Part shown: positions 1 through 7,036 of the stretch, in pieces
Layout of the letters: each line of letters starts with the position of its first letter
Position numbering within the stretch: the first letter of the stretch is position 1
DNA from: Planctomycetota bacterium
Lineage (GTDB): Bacteria > Planctomycetota > Phycisphaerae > WQYP01
Direction of reading: 5' to 3'
NCBI GenBank assembly: GCA_021798635.1
Contig: JAJZGH010000190.1
Coordinates: 1-9,908 of the forward strand
Length of the DNA: 9,908 bases
The notes under the pieces: generated by a model
Told to the model about the DNA's origin: nothing
Seen by the model: the letters and a program-made list of their open reading frames with translations, nothing else
Databases searched by the model: none
Translations under genes and position numbers: made by a program

Positions 1-932
1 ATATGCTCCCGATTCTCGGCAAGGTCGCGGAAGCCGGCAAGGCACTTTTGATTATCGCTGAAGATATTGAAGGCGAAGCCCTGGCCACACTGGTGGTCAA
101 TAAACTTCGCGGCACCCTGAAAGTGGTGGCCGTCAAAGCCCCCGGCTTTGGTGATCGCCGCAAGTCCATGCTGGAAGACATTGCCATTGTCACCGGCGGC
201 AAGGCTATTTTTGAAGAACTGGGTGTTTCTCTGGAAACCCTGGACCTCAAGGACCTTGGAAAAGCCAAGAAGGTGCACATCGAAAAAGAAGCGACCACCA
301 TTATTGAAGGTGCCGGCAAAGGCGACGCCATCAAGGGCCGCATTGAACAAATCAAGAATGAAATCGACCGCACCACCAGCGACTACGACCGCGAGAAGCT
401 CCAGGAGCGTCTGGCTAAACTCGCCGGTGGCGTGGCCCTGATTAAAGTCGGTGCCCCAACCGAAGCGGCCATGAAGGAAAAGAAGGCTCGCGTTGAAGAC
501 GCCCTTCACGCCTGCCGCGCAGCGGTTGAAGAAGGCATCCTCCCCGGCGGCGGCGTAAGCGTGCTGCGGGCAATTCCTTCCATCGACAAGCTCAAGCTCG
601 ATGGCGATGAAAAGATCGGTGCTGATATTGTTAAGCGGGCACTGTTTGCTCCGATCAAACAGATTTCTGAAAATGCCGGCATTGATGGCAGCATCGTGGC
701 GCAAAAGGTTCAGGAATCCAAAGAGACCAACTTTGGTTTCAATGCGTTAACCCATGAATACGGTGATATGCTCAAAATGGGCGTCATTGTTCCAACCAAG
801 GTTGAACGCACCGCCCTGACCAACGCCGCATCCATCGCCAGTTTGCTGTTGACCACCGATGCGGTTATCAGCGACTTGCCCAAGAAGGATGACAAGAAGG
901 CGGGCGCTAGCGACCACTCCGACGAGTATTGA
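1..932 (+). CDS. groEL: 60 kDa chaperonin GroEL, C-terminal part (5'-truncated by window edge)
   Basis: ATP-driven cytoplasmic folding chaperonin, normally a double heptameric ring working with GroES. The reading frame starts at base 3 and is already inside the apical domain. The first visible Met aligns with Met233 of E. coli GroEL, so about 232 residues lie upstream and this Met is not the start. Visible conserved blocks (numbered from that Met) are MLPIL (1-5), [10 protein letters not shown] (24-33), KAPGFGDRR (45-53), [19 protein letters not shown] (125-143) and [15 protein letters not shown] (164-178), followed by PGGGV. Substrate-binding hydrophobics equivalent to L234, L237, L259, V263 and V264 are all kept, and the catalytic Asp (E. 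coli D398) is D166. Two oddities: the position of E. coli D495 (DPTKV motif) is Val263 (IVPTKV), and the C-terminus is short and charged, ending HSDEY, with no GGM repeats. Family assignment is secure. Whether it is the main GroEL or a paralogue cannot be told from here. Confidence 0.97.
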   Translation, partial: MLPILGKVAEAGKALLIIAEDIEGEALATLVVNKLRGTLKVVAVKAPGFGDRRKSMLEDIAIVTGGKAIFEELGVSLETLDLKDLGKAKKVHIEKEATTIIEGAGKGDAIKGRIEQIKNEIDRTTSDYDREKLQERLAKLAGGVALIKVGAPTEAAMKEKKARVEDALHACRAAVEEGILPGGGVSVLRAIPSIDKLKLDGDEKIGADIVKRALFAPIKQISENAGIDGSIVAQKVQESKETNFGFNALTHEYGDMLKMGVIVPTKVERTALTNAASIASLLLTTDAVISDLPKKDDKKAGASDHSDEY

Positions 933-944
933 AAATCGTAAATC

Positions 945-988
945 AACGCTCCGGTTAAGGGGACAACCTCCGAAACCGGACGTTTTTT
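945..988 (+). terminator. Intrinsic terminator 1 after groEL
   Basis: The left arm AACG-C-TCCGGTT (945-956) pairs with AACCGGACGTT (974-984). This gives 11 base pairs with a single bulged C at 949 and a 17-nt loop, running into six T (983-988). It lies 13 bases after the groEL stop. Read on the minus strand, the same hairpin is followed by a moderately T-rich stretch, so it could also help stop purK transcripts arriving from the right. Confidence 0.7.
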
Positions 989-996
989 ACATGCAG

Positions 997-1035
997 CCCG
1001 CGCGGCCCGTACAACCGGACGCGCGGGTTTTTTTT
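997..1035 (+). terminator. Intrinsic terminator 2 after groEL
   Basis: The perfect 7-bp GC stem CCCGCGC (997-1003) / GCGCGGG (1021-1027) has a 17-nt loop and is followed directly by eight T (1028-1035). It sits 9 bases after the first hairpin, giving a tandem terminator. This is the textbook plus-strand form. On the minus strand it has no T-tract, so it probably serves groEL rather than purK. Confidence 0.8.
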
Positions 1036-1095
1036 ATTCCGCCCCTCTGCCCCACGCCGTCACGGCATACCCCAATTTCCTGCTGGGACAGCGAA

Positions 1096-2271
1096 CTATG
1101 GCTTTTCCAGCAGGGCAAACGCGGCGTTCGCGGCTTGCACGGCTTCGGAAAGGGTGGGGGCCGTGTGGATCATGTGGCCCATCTTGCGGCCCGGCCGCGG
1201 TGATTTGCCATACAGATGAATCATGCCCCGGCCATCGGCGAGAACTTTGGCGAAATCCGGTTCTCCGTGTACCCATAAGTCGCCCAGTAAATTGGTCATC
1301 ACACCGGGTTGCAGGACTTGAATTTCCGGTAGCGGCAAGCCGCAAATGGCGGCAATATGCATTTCAAACTGACTCCGGCTGGCCGCGCGCAGGGTCACAT
1401 GCCCGGAATTGTGCGGGCGGGCCGCCAATTCATTAATGAAGACATCTCCATCCGGAAGTATAAACATTTCCACCGCCAGCAGGCCCACCACGCCCAAGGC
1501 TTCCGCCGTGCCCCGGCCTAGCTCAATCGCCTTGGCTACCGTAGCGGGCGGGAAATCTCCGGGCATGCGGGTTTGAAATAAAATCCCCCGGCGATGTTCA
1601 TTTTGAAAAACCGGGAAATGTGTCATGCGGCCATCCGCCGATCGCGCCACGATAACCGAGGCTTCAGCTACAAAATCAATACCGGCTTCCAGCACCAGCG
1701 GTGTGGATCCCAGTGCTTCCCAGGCATCCGCGGATTCTTCGATAGAATGCAGCCACCGCTGGCCTTTACCGTCGTAACCGCCCCGGGCGGTTTTGGCCAC
1801 AATCTTTTTGGCTCCTGCGGCAAATAGCGTTTCCGCCGCTTCACTCATCTGTTTGGCAGATTCCGCGATGGCAAACGGGCCAACCGCCAGGCCATGATCA
1901 CGGAGGAACATCTTTTCGAGCCGCCGATCGCGCACGGTCCGCTGGACCTCCGCCGAGGGTGCGACGCAGCAGGGCGTATTGGCGGCAGCTTCCAGGGCCG
2001 CCGGATCAATGGATTCCGCTTCAACTGTCACCGCCGCGCTTTGCCGCGCCACCCGCGCTGCCGTGGCCGGTTCACCGGGATCGGCAATCAGGTGATGATC
2101 CGCCCAACGCCGCGCCGGATCGGTTTCATGGCTGGAAACGCAAAACGTGCGGTAACCCATGCGTTTAGCGGCTTCGCACAACATGGACCCAAGCTGTCCG
2201 CCTCCCAGTATGGTAATAAGTTCCGGCGGAAGAATGGATTTGTTCGCGATGGAATTAAATTGTGACTTCAT
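1096..2271 (-). CDS. purK: 5-(carboxyamino)imidazole ribonucleotide synthase PurK
   Basis: Cytoplasmic ATP-grasp enzyme that carboxylates AIR with bicarbonate and ATP to give N5-CAIR, the substrate of PurE, in de novo purine synthesis. In the 391-residue product the PurK signatures appear in order: nucleotide-fold start LITILGGGQLG (18-28), ATP-grasp loop KTARGGYDGKGQ (160-171), metal and active-site block NELAARPHNSGH (280-291), NLLGD (327-331), and the C-terminal LYGK with RPGRKMGH (353-365). I chose the ATG at 2271 because AGGTG lies a few bases upstream. The frame is open to a TTG at 2298, which would add nine residues. The protein is somewhat longer than E. coli PurK (355 residues), partly from about 18 residues ahead of the first strand. 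It lies 42 bases after purE with no terminator between them, so the two are almost certainly one operon. It converges on groEL. Confidence 0.96.
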   Translation of the reverse strand: MKSQFNSIANKSILPPELITILGGGQLGSMLCEAAKRMGYRTFCVSSHETDPARRWADHHLIADPGEPATAARVARQSAAVTVEAESIDPAALEAAANTPCCVAPSAEVQRTVRDRRLEKMFLRDHGLAVGPFAIAESAKQMSEAAETLFAAGAKKIVAKTARGGYDGKGQRWLHSIEESADAWEALGSTPLVLEAGIDFVAEASVIVARSADGRMTHFPVFQNEHRRGILFQTRMPGDFPPATVAKAIELGRGTAEALGVVGLLAVEMFILPDGDVFINELAARPHNSGHVTLRAASRSQFEMHIAAICGLPLPEIQVLQPGVMTNLLGDLWVHGEPDFAKVLADGRGMIHLYGKSPRPGRKMGHMIHTAPTLSEAVQAANAAFALLEKP

Positions 2272-2313
2272 GGGCACCTGTTTGGTTTCCTGTAGCAAGA
2301 AAGTCTGTACGCA

Positions 2314-2844
2314 TTAAACCTGATGCGGCGTCGCGGATTTGTCATCTAATGTTTCACCACGCACTTTTTCGGTGATGGATGTGCGATACGCGGCATAGCG
2401 GTTGCGAATTCCTTCATCGGATAATCCTAATATTGCCGCCGCCAGCAGCGCCGCATTGATCGCCCCGGCTTTGCCGATGGCCAACGTTCCTACCGGCACG
2501 CCGCCAGGCATCTGTACGATGGATAGCAGTGAGTCCAACCCATTAAGGGCGGCGCTTTGAATCGGTACTCCCAGCACCGGCAGAGTCGTTACCGCGGAAA
2601 CCATACCCGGCAGATGCGCTGCCCCCCCGGCACCGGCAATAATAACGCGAATTCCTCGCGCCGCAGCCTGCTGCCCATACGCAATCATATCCACCGGCAT
2701 CCGATGGGCTGAAACCACTTTGGCCTCAAAGGGTATTTCCAGCAGGGCGAGCGTTTCCGCCGCATGTTGCATGGTGGGCCAGTCAGATTTACTTCCCATC
2801 GCAATGCCCACCAAGGGCTTTGGAGACGCTTTTACGCTTGTCAT
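2314..2844 (-). CDS. purE: N5-carboxyaminoimidazole ribonucleotide mutase PurE (class I)
   Basis: Moves the carboxyl group of N5-CAIR from N5 to C4, giving CAIR. It is a small cytoplasmic enzyme, octameric in the family. The 176-residue product matches class I PurE across its length: MGSKSDW (16-22), SAHR with the catalytic His at 47 (45-48), [12 protein letters not shown] (70-81) and [10 protein letters not shown] (111-120). Class I fits the presence of purK next door, since class II enzymes work on AIR and CO2 without PurK. The start is ATG 2844, with GGGAG about 7 bases upstream. The frame is open further upstream to a TTG at 2922, but those 26 residues show no family similarity and have no good ribosome site. 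It is the first gene of the purEK operon, facing away from the small lipoprotein gene. Confidence 0.97.
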   Translation of the reverse strand: MTSVKASPKPLVGIAMGSKSDWPTMQHAAETLALLEIPFEAKVVSAHRMPVDMIAYGQQAAARGIRVIIAGAGGAAHLPGMVSAVTTLPVLGVPIQSAALNGLDSLLSIVQMPGGVPVGTLAIGKAGAINAALLAAAILGLSDEGIRNRYAAYRTSITEKVRGETLDDKSATPHQV

Positions 2845-3197
2845 AACTGCTCCCAGCAAGCCGCCGCAATATGCCGAAGCACAATCCTCAGCACGTGCAC
2901 GTACTATAACATTTTTCCCCAATCGCGGCCCGCCACGAAAGGTGACGGGTGACAGGGTACAGACAGGATTGCCGGATGCTCAATTCCCCATTTCCTATTT
3001 CCGCTGCAACTCGCTGGATATATTGGCGCTTTTGTGGGAAAATGAAAAATTGGAATCGGTTGAACCCTCCGGATCACCGGGGTTCGGAATCTGAAATTAA
3101 CCGATTTACGGAGAATTTATTTGACACGCAGGGCGTGGGCGGATAAAAAACACCTGATTTAACCGCGGGGCGGATGTCTTGCTTTGGAGGCTATTGC
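2845..3197. other. Divergent intergenic region between purE and the small lipoprotein gene
   Basis: No convincing gene lies here; the short frames lack ribosome sites and family resemblance. Leftward, toward purE, a TATAGT box (minus strand, 2908-2903) has no recognisable -35, and a perfect 10-bp palindrome ACGTGCACGT (2893-2902) touches its downstream side, so it could be an operator over the transcription start. At 2941-2961 there are three degenerate copies of a 7-bp unit (GGTGACG, GGTGACA, GGGTACA). At 3062-3085 an imperfect hairpin pairs GAACCC with GGGTTC and CGG with CCG, with a 2-nt bulge; it has no T-tract. GGAATC occurs on both sides of that hairpin (3052-3057 and 3086-3091). Rightward, a promoter at 3121-3149 is listed separately. 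Any function of the repeats and hairpin is unknown. Confidence 0.6.
3121..3149 (+). promoter_or_regulatory. Sigma70-like promoter for the small lipoprotein gene
   Basis: A consensus -35 TTGACA (3121-3126) is followed, after 17 bases, by TAAAAA (3144-3149), which matches four of six -10 positions. An AT-rich stretch just upstream (from about 3096) could act as an UP-like element. The predicted start near 3156 gives a leader of about 40 bases that ends in GGAGG. The -35 is strong and the -10 mediocre; no experimental support is visible. Confidence 0.5.
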
Positions 3198-3416
3198 ATG
3201 AAGCGGTACGCGGCACTTTTACTTATCGTTGGCGCAGCGGCGATGTTGCCGATGTTGGCGGGATGTCAAACCCTCACCGACACACCGGGACAAAACGCTG
3301 TTCGCATTCACCACGCCATGGCAACAGATTGGCTACAGGTTCCGGATAATCTGGAGCAAATTCTGATGCTTAATCGGCCGACGCAGTTGTCTGACAAACC
3401 TGTGCCGTCGCAGTAA
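3198..3416 (+). CDS. Small orphan lipoprotein, function unknown
   Basis: A 72-residue protein that I cannot assign to a named family. It begins with a textbook lipoprotein signal: positive start MKRY, a hydrophobic core (5-19) and lipobox LAGC with the acylated Cys at 23. The mature part would be only about 50 residues, anchored to a membrane and facing the periplasm. It is polar, has no further Cys, and includes DNLEQILMLNRPTQLSDKP near the end; it shows no repeats or membrane segments. The start at ATG 3198 is well supported by GGAGG seven bases upstream; the in-frame ATG at 3174 would put eight residues before the signal and lacks a ribosome site. It has its own promoter candidate and an apparent terminator overlapping the stop, so it is probably monocistronic. 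The signal peptide is clear; the role is not known. Confidence 0.8.
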   Translation: MKRYAALLLIVGAAAMLPMLAGCQTLTDTPGQNAVRIHHAMATDWLQVPDNLEQILMLNRPTQLSDKPVPSQ

Positions 3417-3425
3417 CGGGTTTTT
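3396..3425 (+). terminator. Putative terminator overlapping the end of the small lipoprotein gene
   Basis: AAACCTGT (3396-3403) pairs with ACGGGTTT (3416-3423), giving eight pairs including one G·T. The loop is 12 nt and there are five T at 3421-3425, partly used in the stem. The hairpin spans the TAA stop (3414-3416). The stem is modest and the T-tract short, so termination may be partial. Confidence 0.4.
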
Positions 3426-3746
3426 GCCTGTTTATTCGCGTCGCCAAGGCATTGAGATGGTTGGCCGCCGGACGTTGAATCCTTTCTATTTTTACGTCGG
3501 ACGTTCGAGACTTTTGGACTGCTTTCCTGACTTGTTGCCCGGTCGATTGTCGCATGCAGACCAATGCCCCCAAGTTTTATTGGCCGGTTTTCATTTTTGA
3601 GCCGATAATGAATGGGTTGGCCCGATAGGCGGATCGCCGATTGTAAAAATTGGTGATGTCCGGGCGGCGGTTTTCAATGCCGCCGCTGCCATGCGGATTG
3701 GATGTGGTGTCTTAGCAGGCATTTTTGTTGCCGAGGGGTTTCTCTA
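3417..3746. other. Intergenic region upstream of the TPR lipoprotein gene, with short repeats and a GC hairpin
   Basis: No supported gene. A 47-codon plus-strand frame (3457-3600) has only a weak AAGG upstream and no recognisable features. Structures present are: CGGACGTT twice (3469-3476 and 3498-3505, 29 bases apart); CCGATA/CCGATA/CCGATT at 3602, 3622 and 3637; and a perfect 7-bp stem GCGGCGG (3664-3670) / CCGCCGC (3680-3686) with a 9-nt loop and no T-tract, so not a standard terminator. This hairpin would lie in the 5' leader of the TPR gene if transcription starts at the candidate promoter near 3580-3609. The repeats could be regulator sites, but nothing identifies a regulator. Confidence 0.5.
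3580..3609 (+). promoter_or_regulatory. Candidate promoter for the TPR-moxR-DUF58 genes
   Basis: TTGGCC (3580-3585, four of six -35 matches) and GATAAT (3604-3609, five of six -10 matches) are separated by 18 bases. A start near 3616 would give a leader of about 130 bases containing the GC hairpin at 3664-3686. This is a weak call; such matches occur by chance. Confidence 0.25.
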
Positions 3747-4736
3747 ATGATGAAACGTTTTCTTCTTTTACCGTTAGCGTTAGCCGGTTCTCTCTGGCTT
3801 GGCGGGTGCAGCAGCCAAACCAGCCCATCTACCGCCATCAGCCATTATGTTCACGGTCAGTTGGACGCTGAAAGCGGAAAGACGCAAAAGGCCTTGGCCG
3901 AATTGACCCAGGCGATCAAACAGAATCCCAATATGGTTTTGGCGTATGAAGCCCGTGGCGATATTTATCGCAAACAGGGGAAAGTGCATAACGCCATTCA
4001 TGACTATCAGCACGCAGTAAAATTAAATCCCAAAAGCTTCCACGGCTGGTATGAACTTGGCGTAAGCTATCAGGCGGTCCATAACTTTCAAAGTGCCGTT
4101 GCCGCTTATCAGCACTCGTTACAGGTTGAACCGAAAAATCCCAGCGCGACGATGAATCTCGCTGTGGCATACGCCCAGACCGGCCAGCCGATCTTCGGCG
4201 TTATTTATGGTCGCCGCGCCCTGGCCAATGGGGCACGGTCATTTTCTTCGCTGGCCAATCTGGGTGCCATATACGCCGAGGCCGCCAATGTTGACCCGCA
4301 TTATGGCCGAAAAGCTCTGCATTATTTCAAATCCAGCTTGGAATTAAAGCCCCATCAGTCCGCAATATATCTGGACATGGCGGCGGTGTATCTCAATGGT
4401 AAGCAGTATGCCATGGCATCGCGGGTGCTCAAGACCGCCGGCAAACTTGCTCCGTCCGCATTGGTGCAGGAGCGCCTGGGGTATGCCTATTACCGCATGG
4501 GAAATTTGCCCAAAGCCAAGGCCGCTTACCATGCCGCGTTGAAGCTTGATGCCAATTATGCACCCGCGCTCAACGGCTTGGGGGTTGTAGATATGGCCAT
4601 GGCCTTACAGTCGCAGGGTGGTGATCGGGCGATGCGCCGCAAAGCGGTTGCTTACTGGCGTAAGAGCTTGGAGCTCAATCCGGATCAGCCGCTGATTGCA
4701 AAGCTGGTCAAGCATTTTTCGCAATCATCGCAATAA
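3747..4736 (+). CDS. TPR-repeat lipoprotein
   Basis: A 329-residue exported lipoprotein made almost wholly of tetratricopeptide repeats, a helical scaffold for protein-protein contacts. The signal is MMKRF, a hydrophobic stretch, then lipobox LGGC with the acylated Cys at 21. About eight TPR units follow: 30-62, 63-96, 97-130, 131-164, 165-203 (with an insertion around ANVDPHYG), 204-237, 238-271 and 272-313 (with a QSQGGDRAMR insertion). Typical TPR spacing of small and aromatic residues is visible, for example YEARGDIYRKQGKVHNAIHDYQHAVKL. I place the start at ATG 3747 because GAGGGG lies eight bases upstream; the adjacent ATG 3750 is equally possible. The in-frame ATG at 3702 would add 15 residues before the signal and is unlikely. 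moxR follows after 65 bases without a terminator, suggesting co-transcription. The partner is not known; an envelope scaffold serving the MoxR-DUF58 pair is an inference. Confidence 0.88.
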   Translation: MMKRFLLLPLALAGSLWLGGCSSQTSPSTAISHYVHGQLDAESGKTQKALAELTQAIKQNPNMVLAYEARGDIYRKQGKVHNAIHDYQHAVKLNPKSFHGWYELGVSYQAVHNFQSAVAAYQHSLQVEPKNPSATMNLAVAYAQTGQPIFGVIYGRRALANGARSFSSLANLGAIYAEAANVDPHYGRKALHYFKSSLELKPHQSAIYLDMAAVYLNGKQYAMASRVLKTAGKLAPSALVQERLGYAYYRMGNLPKAKAAYHAALKLDANYAPALNGLGVVDMAMALQSQGGDRAMRRKAVAYWRKSLELNPDQPLIAKLVKHFSQSSQ

Positions 4737-4801
4737 GGCCGGGAAAACGGGTCTGTGCTAATCACCGCCCCGGATCCACGCGAGACAGGAATACAAAACG
4801 C

Positions 4802-5728
<927 letters not shown>

Positions 5729-5794
5729 TGTTTTGCCCGGTGCTGCGCTGCGGACTTTGCAGCAAATTCACTATTTTCAAGGCGGTCGGCTGCC

Positions 5795-6994
5795 ATGCGA
5801 AAACACCGGCACATGACGTACTACGAACTGACCTTTACGGGCTTTGTCTTCGCTGGCGTTACATGTTTTGTCCTCATCGCGGCGCTCAACAGCCAAAACA
5901 ATATTCTTTTCTGGGCGCTGGGAATTGTGCTGGGTACCCTTTTGGTCTCCGCGATATTGGGCGACCTGCTGCTGCGGCGGCTGGAAGTTACGCGATCGGT
6001 CAGTGAACACGCGGTAGCCGGCGAGCCGATAGAAGTGCATTACCGCCTGGAGAATCATAAAATTCTCTGGCCTTCGTGCGCGATTCGCATTACCGAGGCG
6101 CGCTTTCTGGGAGCCGTATCGGTTATTCCCGAAGGATATTGCCTGCACCTTGGCCCGGGTCAGACCACGCTGGTGATGACCCATCTGGTGCCCACGCATC
6201 GGGGAATTATCGAACTGCGTGAACAGAGAGTCTGCTGTTCATTTCCCTTCGGCTTTTTGAACCGGGCTGTGCATGTCCGCGCACCACGCCGCATCACCGT
6301 CTATCCACGTATTGGCATGCTTAATCGCGAACTGCTTGCCCGTTCACGCACGTTTAGCGCCGGTGGATCAACGACTTCACCGCGCCGCGGCGGATCGGAC
6401 GAATTTTTCGGCCTCCGGGAATATCGATCGGGTGATGCCATCCGCTCCATCCACTGGCGTCGCAGCGCTCACACCGGAGAACTAATGGTCCGGGAAATGA
6501 CCACCGATACGCCGCCAACCCTGGTCGTCGCGCTGGATTTGCGCCCATGGGCAACTGTCCCCAACGGCCCGGCTCTGGCGGAGCGAGCCATTGAATTAGC
6601 CGCCGCATGGATGTGCCGTGGCTTAATGGACCACTTTTCCGTCGGTATGCAAATTACCGGCTACAGTCGATCGATACCCAGCCTGGTTACCGCCGGCCGC
6701 AGTCAGCGCCAGATACTTTTAGAAGCCCTGGCCACCATCGACCTCGCCGCCATCACGCCTGATGGACCTGCTACAACCAACGCCCAGGAAGACCGCACCT
6801 CCCGCGAGGCGGAATATGTGGTTATTGCGCTATCGGAAAAAGCCGCGCGGCTCGATATGGTGCCTGCCGGCTGCAACTATACACTTCTCTGTATGGATGA
6901 TCCGGACAGCCAATACTGGCTCTATTTCCCATCCCAACCCGGCCCCTCCGCCGCGATGGCCGACTTCGCCGCCCCGGCTAAAAGCTCCCAATGA
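5795..6994 (+). CDS. Membrane-anchored DUF58 (vWA-like) protein
   Basis: A 399-residue DUF58 protein, the usual partner of MoxR ATPases. Two N-terminal membrane helices (about 14-31 and 38-57, with the short link NSQNN) match the family's hairpin anchor, followed by a beta-rich region (about 65-170). The hallmark DUF58 block runs through 200-235: GSDEFFGLREYRSGDAIRSI, then HWRRSAHTGELMVREM. After it, a vWA-like strand VVALDLR (244-250) appears, but the DxSxS metal motif is not kept: the Asp at 248 is followed by L-R-P-W. The tail (320-399) is variable. I use ATG 5795, where AAGGCGG lies nine bases upstream; ATG 5813, giving six fewer residues, is possible. It is probably co-transcribed with moxR. 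No transglutaminase-like or BatA-type gene follows; the next gene converges 42 bases away. The biochemical role of DUF58 is not established. Confidence 0.92.
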   Translation: MRKHRHMTYYELTFTGFVFAGVTCFVLIAALNSQNNILFWALGIVLGTLLVSAILGDLLLRRLEVTRSVSEHAVAGEPIEVHYRLENHKILWPSCAIRITEARFLGAVSVIPEGYCLHLGPGQTTLVMTHLVPTHRGIIELREQRVCCSFPFGFLNRAVHVRAPRRITVYPRIGMLNRELLARSRTFSAGGSTTSPRRGGSDEFFGLREYRSGDAIRSIHWRRSAHTGELMVREMTTDTPPTLVVALDLRPWATVPNGPALAERAIELAAAWMCRGLMDHFSVGMQITGYSRSIPSLVTAGRSQRQILLEALATIDLAAITPDGPATTNAQEDRTSREAEYVVIALSEKAARLDMVPAGCNYTLLCMDDPDSQYWLYFPSQPGPSAAMADFAAPAKSSQ

Positions 6995-7036
6995 GCCAGC
7001 AAAATTGCCGCAGTACTGTCGCTTGCCCATCGCCGC

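Noticed and set aside
3078..3092. GGTTCGGAATC resembles a tRNA T-loop
   Set aside because: The T-loop is off consensus by an inserted G, the flanking bases do not form the required arms, and no acceptor or anticodon stem is present.
2949..3146. 65-codon plus-strand frame in the purE/lipoprotein spacer
   Set aside because: No ribosome site, Trp/Asn-rich composition unlike neighbouring proteins, no recognisable domain, and it runs through the heptad repeat, hairpin and promoter.
3370..3573. 67-codon minus-strand frame overlapping the end of the small lipoprotein gene
   Set aside because: It overlaps a well-supported gene on the other strand and shows no ribosome site or family resemblance.
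3457..3600. 47-codon plus-strand frame between the lipoprotein and TPR genes
   Set aside because: Only a weak AAGG upstream, no signal peptide or motif, and composition unlike the neighbours; comparative data would be needed to accept it.
4737..4801. CCGGG/CCCGG pairing between the TPR gene and moxR as a terminator
   Set aside because: Five pairs with a 27-nt loop and no T-tract; more consistent with a spacer inside an operon.
6975..7000. Short hairpin GCTC/GAGC over the DUF58 stop, followed on the minus strand by TTTT, as an SNF2 terminator
   Set aside because: The stem is only 4 bp, too weak to call as an intrinsic terminator.
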